Shown: piece after piece, positions 51,704 to 59,612 of the stretch
Layout: every line of letters begins with the position of its first letter
How positions within the stretch are numbered: the first letter of the stretch is position 1
From: Gordoniibacillus chartarius
GTDB taxonomy: Bacteria > Bacillota > Bacilli > Paenibacillales > NBRC-103111
NCBI RefSeq assembly: GCF_042432825.1
Contig: NZ_JBHLWN010000098.1
Location: 62,001 to 126,000 of the forward strand
Reading direction: 5' to 3'
Length of the DNA: 64,000 nt
Translations under genes and position numbers: made by a program
The notes under the pieces: generated by a model
What the model was told of the DNA's origin: nothing
The model's input: the letters and a program-made list of their open reading frames with translations, nothing else
The model's database searches: none

Positions 51704-54592
51704 ATGCCGATGTCTCGGTCCCGTGCGTCCCTGCTATATGTTACCGCCATTATTGTCCTGCTCGTGATGATCAGCGCCTCCAGCTTCCTCGCGTCGCTCA
51801 GCATGAACAAACAGAGCGCCGCCATCGTATCCGAGGCCATTCCGTACTCCGATGCGGCGAACCGACTGCTGACTGACCTGGTCAATCAGGAAACGGGCAT
51901 ACGCGGCTATCTGATCAGCGCCGATTCGAAATTTCTGGAGCCGTTCCATGTAGGCCGGGCGCAGCTCGAACAAGATTTGAGCGTCATTCACCGATTCGAT
52001 ACGAAATTTCCGGAGGTCCATGCGCTGATTGAGGCGGAAATTTTGCCGCAAATCCAGCGCATTCAAGCTTATCACGACAGCCAAATCAGTCTGGTCCAAG
52101 CCGGACAGCTGGAAGAGGCCCGCTCCCGGGCCGCTAACGGCAAGCAGAATATGGATCAATTTCGGGCCATGCACAATCGTGTCCTGGGCCAAATCGGCGT
52201 AATCACGAACGATGCCTACCAAGCTTCCATGCGGGCCGGAAAATGGTCTCGCTACATCACGGTGCTGGGCAGCCTCTTCGCCTTCATCATCGCCGTGCTC
52301 TCGACGATCTTGACGGTGCGCACGAACCGTGCCGAAGACGCTCTGCGCAAGAGCGAGGAAACGTACCGGATTATGGCCGAGAGCCTGGAGGCGCAGAACG
52401 AGGAGATCAGCGTCCAGCAGGAGGAACAGGAACGCACTCTCGTCAAGCTGTCGCAGCGGGAGCTGGAGCTGGAGACGATCGCTACGTATCAGGAAAAATT
52501 GACGGGACAGCTCCGATTGCAGGATTTTCTGAACGTTTCGGTCCCTTCTCTGCTCGATTCGCTGCATGCGGACGCCGCGCTGGTCATCGTCCGGCGCTCC
52601 GAGGCGGCGGATTCGTTCGAGGTCGTCTATTCGAGCGGCTATCCTTCCTCGCATACGGCCCGGATCGTCGAAGAGCTGTTCGGACCGGCCAAGCGCGCGT
52701 TCGACGAGAAGAAGCCGATCACCCATCAGCGCAGCGTCTCCAAAGGGGAAAGCGGCTTGCACGAGGGCATCTCGTCCGCTATCGACCAGTATTATCCGCT
52801 TCTCGACGACAAGGGCGAAGTGTACGGTGCGCTGCTGTTGACCTTCTACAACATGCACGACACCCCCGAGAGCAAATTGATGCTGACGCGCGGGCTCACG
52901 AAGCAGTTCGGCCTTGCCTTCTACGCCCAGCTCGTGAATGAAGAACGACGCAAGCAGGCGGCCCGTTTGGCGCTGTTAAACGATCAGCTGCTGGCCGAGA
53001 AGCAAATGATCGAGGAGCACCGCGACTTGATCGGGCGCATCCTGACGGCGGCACATGACGGCATGATGCTTTGCGGCGCTGACGGACGCATTCAGTTTGC
53101 GAATCAGCAGATGCGGCATTATTTTTCGAGAGAGGCGCTCGAGGGGCATTCGCTGGTCGCCTGCTGTATGGAGCTGGAGCAAACGATTCCGGGGTACGGT
53201 CCGGTCCGCGAGGCGGCGCAGGCGCTGCTGGGCGGCGGACAGCGTTCGCTGACGGAGCGTTTCACCTTGCGTCCGGGCGAACCGCAAGAGCAGCATATCG
53301 AGATGTACGCCGTACCGGTCGGCGACAACGTCGGGGCCGCCGATAACGGCTACCTGATCGTGTTCCGCGACCGTACGGAGGAAGAGCGGATCGACGAGAT
53401 GAAGAACGAGTTCGTCAGCATCGTTTCGCACGAGCTGCGCACGCCGCTGGCCAGCGTACTGGGGTTCGTGGAGATCTTGCTGAACCGCGACTTGCCTTCC
53501 GACAAACAGAAGAAATATATGGAGACCATCTATCGCGAAGCGACGCGGCTGTCAACTCTGATTAACGATTTTCTCGATTTGCAGCGAATGGAGTCCGGCA
53601 AGCAGGTGTACCACATCACGCCGGTGGAAGCGACAGCGGTCGTGCGCGAGGTCATCGAGCAGTGGCAGGGCAAGAGCGGGCACCGGATTCATCTGCACGC
53701 CTCGGCGGCGGAGCTGTGGCTGAAGGCCGACGCCGACCGCCTGCGGCAGGTGCTGCATAACCTTGTGAGCAATGCGATCAAGTATTCGCCGGACGCGGAC
53801 CGGGTCGACATCCGGCTATCGGAATCGGCGGGGCGCGCGGTCATCGAGGTCCAGGATTACGGGCTTGGCATTCCTCCCGAGGCTAAGATCAGCTTGTTCA
53901 CCAAATTTTATCGAGTGGACAATACGGACCGGCGGCAAATCGGCGGCACCGGTCTTGGCCTGGCCATCGTCAAGGAGATCATGGAGGCTCATCAAGGCGG
54001 CATCAGCTTCGAATCGAACATGAGAGAAGGCACGACGTTCCGGCTGGAATTCGAGCTCTTCGCGTCGCAGCCGCTCGAGCATCGGATCGTCATCCTCGAG
54101 GATGACGACAATTTGGCCAAGCTGATGCAGGTCGCGCTCAGCCAGCTGAATCTGCCGACCGTGCAGCTGCGCTCGGCCGAGGAAGGAATCCTGCTGCTGG
54201 AGCGCGCCGGCAGCGGCCCCCCGCTGCTGTTCATCGTCGACATTTATTTGGACGACGCGAAGACAGGCTGGGAGTTCATGTCCTACGTTTACGCCAGCGA
54301 GGCATACAACCGGATTCCGATCATCGTCTCCACCGCCATGGACCAGCCTTCCACGTATCGCGAGAAGGAAATCGAGCGGTATTTGAAGAAGCCGTTTACG
54401 ATGGAGCGGCTGCTGCAGGTCGTGATTAGCCTGCTGGAAGCGGGCGGCAAGCCGGTGTACGTGTTTCCCGCCCAGGACCAGAATGCGGTCACATCGTCGC
54501 TGCAGCGAAACGGGATTAAGGTTCAGGACATCAAAGTGGACAAGGATATGCTGGTGGTGGATGTTGCGCCGAAGGATGATGGTCGTAAATAA
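51704..54592 (+). CDS. Hybrid sensor histidine kinase (CHASE3-GAF-PAS-HK-REC)
   Basis: 962 residues. TM1 (LLYVTAIIVLLVMISASSFL), CHASE3 sensor (~40-175: VNQETGIRGYLISADSKFLE), TM2 (ITVLGSLFAFIIAVLSTILT), a coil, a GAF-like region (~260-415), PAS (~445-555), HisKA with SIVSHELRTPLASVLGFVEI, HATPase (DYGLGIPPEAK), then a receiver with VDIYLDD. AAAAGGTGAG precedes the ATG. There is no DNA-binding output, so it must pass phosphate to another regulator. No regulator gene is adjacent, which leaves it an orphan. Confidence 0.93.
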   Translation: MPMSRSRASLLYVTAIIVLLVMISASSFLASLSMNKQSAAIVSEAIPYSDAANRLLTDLVNQETGIRGYLISADSKFLEPFHVGRAQLEQDLSVIHRFDTKFPEVHALIEAEILPQIQRIQAYHDSQISLVQAGQLEEARSRAANGKQNMDQFRAMHNRVLGQIGVITNDAYQASMRAGKWSRYITVLGSLFAFIIAVLSTILTVRTNRAEDALRKSEETYRIMAESLEAQNEEISVQQEEQERTLVKLSQRELELETIATYQEKLTGQLRLQDFLNVSVPSLLDSLHADAALVIVRRSEAADSFEVVYSSGYPSSHTARIVEELFGPAKRAFDEKKPITHQRSVSKGESGLHEGISSAIDQYYPLLDDKGEVYGALLLTFYNMHDTPESKLMLTRGLTKQFGLAFYAQLVNEERRKQAARLALLNDQLLAEKQMIEEHRDLIGRILTAAHDGMMLCGADGRIQFANQQMRHYFSREALEGHSLVACCMELEQTIPGYGPVREAAQALLGGGQRSLTERFTLRPGEPQEQHIEMYAVPVGDNVGAADNGYLIVFRDRTEEERIDEMKNEFVSIVSHELRTPLASVLGFVEILLNRDLPSDKQKKYMETIYREATRLSTLINDFLDLQRMESGKQVYHITPVEATAVVREVIEQWQGKSGHRIHLHASAAELWLKADADRLRQVLHNLVSNAIKYSPDADRVDIRLSESAGRAVIEVQDYGLGIPPEAKISLFTKFYRVDNTDRRQIGGTGLGLAIVKEIMEAHQGGISFESNMREGTTFRLEFELFASQPLEHRIVILEDDDNLAKLMQVALSQLNLPTVQLRSAEEGILLLERAGSGPPLLFIVDIYLDDAKTGWEFMSYVYASEAYNRIPIIVSTAMDQPSTYREKEIERYLKKPFTMERLLQVVISLLEAGGKPVYVFPAQDQNAVTSSLQRNGIKVQDIKVDKDMLVVDVAPKDDGRK

Positions 54593-54604
54593 GCTGTATC
54601 GAAG

Positions 54605-54630
54605 ACGGCCGAGCTCAAGCTCGGCCGTTT
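54605..54630 (+). terminator. Rho-independent terminator
   Basis: Perfect 11-bp stem ACGGCCGAGCT (54605-54615) / AGCTCGGCCGT (54618-54628), then TT. Confidence 0.75.
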
Positions 54631-54808
54631 GTCCGTTGGTTCGAAAGCAGGCCGGAGGGGACGAATGGACCGGGTTCGCTGCCGGTTCGGCGGCAGGCCT
54701 GCAATCATCATCCCCGGGTTCCGGCCACTATGAATAAATCGGCCCGGCTACGCGCATAGTACGTTAAGCTGTTACCACACTAAATCGTACCAAGGAGGCT
54801 TTCCCGGC

Positions 54809-54994
54809 ATGGAGAACAACACTCACCGCGGCAATTACACCGGCACGACGAATATGAACGCGGAAAATCAAGACATGGCGTTCGTGAACGATACGCTGGA
54901 GGATGCGGTCGAGCACAGCCTGGTCAAAAACAAGCAGCTGCTCACCGGAGTGGATACGGCTTCGCTCGATAACGCCGTTCATCCAAACGAGTAA
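54809..54994 (+). CDS. Small hydrophilic hypothetical protein, 61 aa
   Basis: AAGGAGG lies 11 nt before the ATG. The product, MENNTHRGNYTGTTNMNAEN followed by FVNDTLEDAVEHSLVKNKQL, is polar and without Cys or membrane helix. No family is recognised. A strong terminator follows, so it is a complete small transcription unit. Confidence 0.7.
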   Translation: MENNTHRGNYTGTTNMNAENQDMAFVNDTLEDAVEHSLVKNKQLLTGVDTASLDNAVHPNE

Positions 54995-55011
54995 TCCCGC
55001 CTTCCCACAAA

Positions 55012-55053
55012 AGAAGCGAGCCCGATCTGCACGATCGCGGCTCGCTTCTATTT
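55012..55053. terminator. Bidirectional terminator
   Basis: AGAAGCGAGCC (55012-55022) / GGCTCGCTTCT (55039-55049), with CGATC/GATCG pairing inside, between convergent genes, then ATTT. Confidence 0.85.
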
Positions 55054-55935
55054 GAGCGGACTCTTGTAATAGTCCATAATACTGACCGTTTCGAAGCCGC
55101 ACGACCGGTACAGCCCCAAAGCGCGCTCGTTGCTCGCAGCAACTTCAAGGGAGAATCGGCGTAGCCCGCGCTCCGTTTGCATCAATTCGATGACACTCGA
55201 CAGCATCGCCCGGCCGTAGCCCATGCCCCGTTTCTCCGCGCTGACGACGAAAGCAAATAAGTGCGCGCGGCCCGCCTCGCACAGGACATTGATTTTCCCG
55301 ACCGCCTCGCCGTCAACCTCCGCTATATAACAGCGCTCCATGTCCGACATCGACTTGAGTGCAAGCTCAAGCCCTTCTTCCATCGTCATCTCGAAGCCGC
55401 TGCTGTTCAGCTTGGCAAGCAGCGCGAGATCCGAATGACCGGCTTGACGCAACTGCAGCACAGCCGCCGGAGCAGCGGTCCCCGCATCTTCCCCCCGCTC
55501 CATCACGTATTCCGAGTAAACGTAAGGAACCCCCTTCGCTTCAAGAAATCGCCGGCCGGCTGCCGATGCGCGCGGGCAAAACCAGATCAAATCCCGGAAG
55601 CCCTGTTCAAGCGCAGCATTCTCCAACGTTCCGGCCAATTGGCCGAATATCCCCCTCCGCCGCTTCTCCGGATGCACCATCCCGGTTAGCTCCGCTTCGT
55701 GCGAATAGAAGGCGTAAAGTGCCGCAAATCCGATTAGTTTCCCTTGTTCGTAAAATAAAGCATCGCCCGGCGCTTCGGCGCCCCGCTTCTGCAGCAAGCT
55801 CCAATTCAGCTTCAGCCGAATGCCGTCATACACCTCGCATGCTTGCTGCAAAGCTCGAATATCGTTCAGCTCCCGTTCGCTGAATCCACGCTTGAGCACG
55901 AGCCCGTTATATGTTACTTTGTCGATAATCGTCAC
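55048..55935 (-). CDS. GNAT acetyltransferase, two tandem GNAT modules
   Basis: 295 residues. The N-terminal module (YEQGKLIGFAALYAFYSHEA, EKRRRGIFGQLAGTLENAAL) and the C-terminal module (VVSAEKRGMGYGRAMLSSVI, SNERALGLYRSCGF) both keep the acetyl-CoA loop pattern. This mycothiol-synthase-like double architecture is common in Bacilli; the substrate is unknown. GTG 55935 has AAGG close upstream, so the start is uncertain. It is divergent from the sigY-like gene. Confidence 0.87.
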   Translation of the reverse strand: MTIIDKVTYNGLVLKRGFSERELNDIRALQQACEVYDGIRLKLNWSLLQKRGAEAPGDALFYEQGKLIGFAALYAFYSHEAELTGMVHPEKRRRGIFGQLAGTLENAALEQGFRDLIWFCPRASAAGRRFLEAKGVPYVYSEYVMERGEDAGTAAPAAVLQLRQAGHSDLALLAKLNSSGFEMTMEEGLELALKSMSDMERCYIAEVDGEAVGKINVLCEAGRAHLFAFVVSAEKRGMGYGRAMLSSVIELMQTERGLRRFSLEVAASNERALGLYRSCGFETVSIMDYYKSPLK

Positions 55936-56039
55936 CTGACCTTATGGCATTGGGATTATGCTGCCTTCCATTTTACCTTGGCGGCCTCCTTTGGCGGTAT
56001 GGAAATATTAGCTTATATGGATATTTTCCATCTGCCAGC

Positions 56040-56065
56040 TGAACGTTCCGCCGCCGCCGGTCGTA
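56040..56065 (+). promoter_or_regulatory. Possible ECF-type autoregulatory promoter
   Basis: TGAAC (56040-56044) and CGTA (56062-56065) are separated by 17 bp, upstream of the sigma gene. The TGAAC-CGT pattern is typical of ECF sigma promoters, including sigY of B. subtilis. This is a short motif and could be chance. Confidence 0.35.
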
Positions 56066-56103
56066 TTACTTGTCGAAACGCCCCGGGAGAGGACAATCGC
56101 GTC

Positions 56104-56643
56104 ATGGATATGGAAGAACAAGCTTGGATACGCGATGCGCAGCAGGGCGATGCCTTGGCGCTGTCCAAGCTGCTGCAGAAACATTACGGGCTGCTCCGCA
56201 GCTATTTGCTGTCGATCACCCTGCATACGCAGCTTGCCGAAGACCTGACACAGGAAACGATGCTGCGGGTAATGGATCGGATCGGCCTGTACAACGGGCA
56301 GTCCAAATTTTCGTCGTGGCTCATCACCATTGCAACCCGTCTCTTCATCGACCATCAACGCAGGCGGAAGCGCGAGCGGCTGTGGCAGGAGCAGGAGTTA
56401 TCGCTGCGAAAGCTGCGCTGGCAGGCGGGCATTCGGCAGCAACCGTGGAGCGATGCTCTCGATGCGCTCGGCGTCTTGACGGAGGATGTGCGCACTGCAA
56501 TCGTGTTGAAGCATTACTATGGCTATTCCTACGAGGAGATCGGCGAAATGACGGACGTACCTGCAGGCACCGTCAAATCCCGTGTACATAACGGCATCAA
56601 GCAATTAAGGAAGGAGCTGGCTTCGGATGAGCATGACGCCTGA
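56104..56643 (+). CDS. sigY: ECF RNA polymerase sigma factor (SigY-like)
   Basis: 179 residues. Region 2 (GLLRSYLLSITLHTQLAEDL, QETMLRVMDRIGLYNGQSKF, SSWLITIATRLFIDHQRRR) and region 4 (AIVLKHYYGYSYEEIGEMTD, VPAGTVKSRVHNGIKQLRKE). ATG 56104 is the first Met of the recognisable domain, with GAGAGG upstream. The next gene is YxlC-like and the one after a small membrane protein, as in the sigY-yxlCDE operon, where the downstream proteins hold the sigma factor inactive. Confidence 0.88.
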   Translation: MDMEEQAWIRDAQQGDALALSKLLQKHYGLLRSYLLSITLHTQLAEDLTQETMLRVMDRIGLYNGQSKFSSWLITIATRLFIDHQRRRKRERLWQEQELSLRKLRWQAGIRQQPWSDALDALGVLTEDVRTAIVLKHYYGYSYEEIGEMTDVPAGTVKSRVHNGIKQLRKELASDEHDA

Positions 56644-56980
56644 CGGCAATGACAAACTCGCTCAGGAAGAAGAGGTTATACAGCGGTTGCGCGAAGGCCT
56701 GGCCAGTCTGGAGCGAATCGAGCCGACATTCACTCCTCCGCTCGACTGGTTTGAGACGCAAGTCCGAGATGCCCGGAGGCGGCGACGAAGCCGGCTGCTG
56801 CGTGACCTTGCGCTGCTATGGTCGGCAGGGCTGCTATTGCTCGGCGTACTTTATTTGCTGATAAACCGTGCTCCGGTTGCTTTTGTTGCGCTGCAAGGGG
56901 CTGCCGGGCTTGCGCCGCTGCTGCTTGCGCTGCTGCGACGCGGCGGAAGAGGAGAGGAGGCTCGTCATGGGATGGAATAG
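56627..56980 (+). CDS. yxlC: YxlC-like anti-sigma component
   Basis: 117 residues. A soluble N-terminal half (VIQRLREGLASLERIEPTFT, PPLDWFETQVRDARRRRRSR) resembles YxlC, followed by two membrane helices (LALLWSAGLLLLGVLYLLIN and a second Ala/Leu-rich one). The start codon overlaps the sigY end by 17 bp, with AAGGAG 10 nt upstream. YxlC of B. subtilis, with YxlE, negatively regulates SigY. Confidence 0.75.
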   Translation: MSMTPDGNDKLAQEEEVIQRLREGLASLERIEPTFTPPLDWFETQVRDARRRRRSRLLRDLALLWSAGLLLLGVLYLLINRAPVAFVALQGAAGLAPLLLALLRRGGRGEEARHGME

Positions 56981-57218
56981 CGTTGCTTGGGCAGCTGTGC
57001 AAACACCCGGGGCAGGAGAACCGTCCATATGGATTCTCGTACCGGTCGCCGTCATCCTGCTGACTCAGAGCACGCTGCTCTTCCTCGATGCCCGTAAGCG
57101 CGGGGCGAACGCCTGGTTCTGGGGCATAATCGGGCTCATTCAAGCACCGCTGCCGACTATATTTTACCTGCTGCTGGTGCGGAAAGTGTATAAACGATGG
57201 AGATGGAGACGGCGTTAG
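56967..57218 (+). CDS. Small membrane protein of the sigY unit (YxlD/YxlE-like)
   Basis: 83 residues, two membrane helices: WILVPVAVILLTQSTLLFLD and FWGIIGLIQAPLPTIFYLLL, separated by ARKRGANAW. The pattern matches the short PLDc_N-type integral proteins of the sigY operon. GGAGAGGAGG precedes the ATG, and the gene overlaps yxlC by 14 bp. The yxlFG transporter genes of B. subtilis are not present downstream. Confidence 0.7.
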   Translation: MGWNSVAWAAVQTPGAGEPSIWILVPVAVILLTQSTLLFLDARKRGANAWFWGIIGLIQAPLPTIFYLLLVRKVYKRWRWRRR

Positions 57219-57304
57219 GCGCCGGAAGCGGGCTATAAGCGCAGCGCCTTGCGGTTCTTGAAATTCATCCCCTTTCGGGAATGACGATCTCCGGGCCTGC
57301 GGCG

Positions 57305-57362
57305 AGAAAACAAAGGACCCCTAGGCCGCATACGCAACATAGAGGTCCGGTACTCTGCTTTG
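57305..57362 (-). terminator. Candidate terminator of the NHL/stalk gene
   Basis: On the minus strand GGACC (57343-57347 complement) pairs with GGTCC (57314-57318 complement), flanked by ACAAAG/CTTTGT, and is followed by TTTGTTTTC. Confidence 0.55.
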
Positions 57363-57380
57363 TGACTCTAGTCCATCATT

Positions 57381-59024
57381 TTATTCGCCGCCGAATTCAA
57401 TCTTGGCAACGGATGCCCCGATCCCCGGTTCGTTGGGCAGGTTGTCGCCGCGAGGCAGATCGAAGTTGCTGATGTACATCGTCGATCCTGCAAAATACAA
57501 GCTCGCCGGGAACTCCAGCGGACCGGTATTACCGTTCTTGGCCACTTCCGTTACCCGTCCGTCAAGCGAAACGCGGACAATCGCGTTCCGTTCGTTAGCC
57601 GCAATGTACACGTCGCCATCCGGACCGATCGTAAGTCCGTCCGCACCATACAGCAGCTCGCTTTGAGCAACCAATTCCCATGGCCCCAAGGAGCCGTCTT
57701 CGTTGATCGAGAAGCGGTTTACTTCGCCCGAGCTCGTATTGGCCACGTACAGCTTGCCGTCTTTGCCGACCCCAACGCCGTTCACCGTAATCAACTGAGT
57801 GGAACGCGCCGCTTTCATGCCGCTTGGATACGTGCTGACCTTGCCGTCCGGTGTAACCATATAAATATTCCCGTTTGCTCCGCCGCTCACATACAAGTTC
57901 CCTTTGGCATCGAAGGTTAACCCGTTAGCGCCCTGTACCCCGCTCGCGTACGTTTCCACTTTGGACGTGTCGAACGCGCCGCCTTCGAGGTCCGCTTTAT
58001 TGATTTTGAAAATAACGCCCTCCGCACCGCCGCTCGCTATGTACAAATTGCCCGCCGCGTCGAAAGCCATGCCTGTCGCCGATCTAGGCAGTACCGTCAA
58101 CACCTCTTGTTTCCCGCTGTCTCCCATAATGCGGTACAGCTTCTTTGAGTCCATCTCTACGGTGAAGACGCGATGCCCGGCATCGGCAATGACCCCTTCG
58201 ATCCGCAGTCCGGTCGCCTTCTCCGGATCAAGGTCCGCCAGAATGGACATCTCAACCGAGCTGAACTTGATCTCCTGCTTCACTTCCGGCTGAATCGGCT
58301 GATGGTCGTTTCCGACGAGCTGGACGGTCAAGGTATGCTCTCCCGGCTTCAAATCTTTAAAGACGACGGCTTCATTCTTAAAAACTTTCACCGCGGCAGC
58401 CGAATCCAGCTTATCGGCATCGAGCCACAAGTGAATATGACCCTCTCCCGCCTTAGCATCCTTGGAGGAGTTGAAATCCTTCAAGAGGTGGTTAAAAGCA
58501 AACACCGATATCTTCAGCTCGTTACCGACCACATATCCGCCGGGCGTAATGCCGTGCACCTTGATCGCCGGTTTGGAGCCGGTTCCAGGATTCAGCTGGA
58601 CCAGCTTCGTCTTCTCCTCGTAACCGATTTGATAGTCAAACGCTTCAAACACAAGGCGCACGGGAACAAGAACAGCTCCGTCGATGACCTGCAGCGGTGT
58701 AGCGGCCGGCCTTTCCAAACCGTTCACCCGGTACGTGCTCGCGTCAGCCGCAAGCTCCAATACATCGCTCTCCTTCTGAATCGTTAACGTGCTTGTCCCG
58801 CTGTTCCATTTGGCTTCCGCTCCAAGCTGCTTCGCCACCGCCTCATACGGAGCATATAGGCTGCTGTCCACCAATACGCTTTGACTCGCGAACAAGGCAT
58901 CCTTCCCATCAATCTTCACCGACATATACGATTTGATCGAATCCGCCGCAAACCCAACCGACGAAGACAGTAACAAACTGCAAGTCACTGCGGCTGCAAC
59001 AGCTAACCGTTTTTTCCCTTTCAT
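57381..59024 (-). CDS. Secreted stalk-domain protein with NHL/SMP-30-like propeller
   Basis: 547 residues. A signal peptide (KKRLAVAAAVTCSLLLSSSV...FAA) precedes a stalk domain (~30-140: SSLYAPYEAVAKQLGAEAKW, VLVPVRLVFEAFDYQIGYEE). An Ig-like region (~150-245) follows, then a six-bladed-type propeller with repeats such as TGMAFDAAGNLYIASGGAEG, NGLTFDAKGNLYVSGGANGN and DGLTIGPDGDVYIAANERNA. Propellers of this kind occur in SMP-30/virginiamycin B lyase-like proteins, but no catalytic set is visible. ATG 59024 follows GGAGGGCAAGCG. The fourth stalk protein in this window. Confidence 0.87.
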   Translation of the reverse strand: MKGKKRLAVAAAVTCSLLLSSSVGFAADSIKSYMSVKIDGKDALFASQSVLVDSSLYAPYEAVAKQLGAEAKWNSGTSTLTIQKESDVLELAADASTYRVNGLERPAATPLQVIDGAVLVPVRLVFEAFDYQIGYEEKTKLVQLNPGTGSKPAIKVHGITPGGYVVGNELKISVFAFNHLLKDFNSSKDAKAGEGHIHLWLDADKLDSAAAVKVFKNEAVVFKDLKPGEHTLTVQLVGNDHQPIQPEVKQEIKFSSVEMSILADLDPEKATGLRIEGVIADAGHRVFTVEMDSKKLYRIMGDSGKQEVLTVLPRSATGMAFDAAGNLYIASGGAEGVIFKINKADLEGGAFDTSKVETYASGVQGANGLTFDAKGNLYVSGGANGNIYMVTPDGKVSTYPSGMKAARSTQLITVNGVGVGKDGKLYVANTSSGEVNRFSINEDGSLGPWELVAQSELLYGADGLTIGPDGDVYIAANERNAIVRVSLDGRVTEVAKNGNTGPLEFPASLYFAGSTMYISNFDLPRGDNLPNEPGIGASVAKIEFGGE

Positions 59025-59612
59025 CGCTTGCCCTCCAATACGTTGGTGTTGTTGATCCAATCCTGCTGCCCGAAGGTCACGAATGCCCCCGGGTTCGTAC
59101 CACAACAATTTCTAACGAAACATATGGTGAAAACGCTTCAGCTTCACGATAAATGTCTCGTTCTTTGAAGGCTTGCCGCTCACCTCCTTTTAAAATTTCA
59201 TGAACTCAAAGGCGTGACGGCGCGAGCGGGGACTACATGATGTAGTGTGTTTGTGCAAAAAAAATCAAAATCCGACAACATGGCGCCCATTTCCCGAAAA
59301 CTTTCATATCGTCCTATTCTACGGACATATTCCGGATATTTCCATGGCGACCGGCTTGCTTCTCCTCCAAAATATGCCCCATAGCCTTCGTCTCAAGCAT
59401 CGCAATAACTTCTCCAATTCGTGTTGGATGCGCTTTCGCAGGCTTGTACAACCGAAACTTGTCTATTCGATACACTGGTACTATTGCGATTATGCTGTAT
59501 GATTTATAGGCATAACGCCATTGACCGCATTTTCGCAGCTACACTACATATTTTAGTGGATAGAAATTCCAAAAGCAATCTATTCTGCGCTCTTTCGCCC
59601 CTGATTTTCAAG
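59025..59612. other. Intergenic region between NHL/stalk gene and repeat array
   Basis: 588 bp without a supported gene. It holds the upstream region of the leftward NHL/stalk gene. AAAAGGAGGTGAGC occurs on the minus strand near 59180-59191, followed by a 23-codon frame that is too short to trust. A plus-strand TTGTCT-17 bp-TATTGC pair (59459-59487) points toward the array and is only a weak promoter match. Confidence 0.5.

Noticed and set aside
59112..59183. 23-codon minus-strand frame after AAAAGGAG (starts GTG, encodes SGKPSKNETFIVKLKRFHH)
   Set aside because: The GTG abuts the Shine-Dalgarno sequence with almost no spacing and the frame is very short. It could be the start of a small conserved Paenibacillus protein cut by a mutation, but the evidence is too thin.
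59245..59502. 85-codon plus-strand frame upstream of the array
   Set aside because: No ribosome binding site, and composition (Trp/His/Phe-rich) unlike a real gene.
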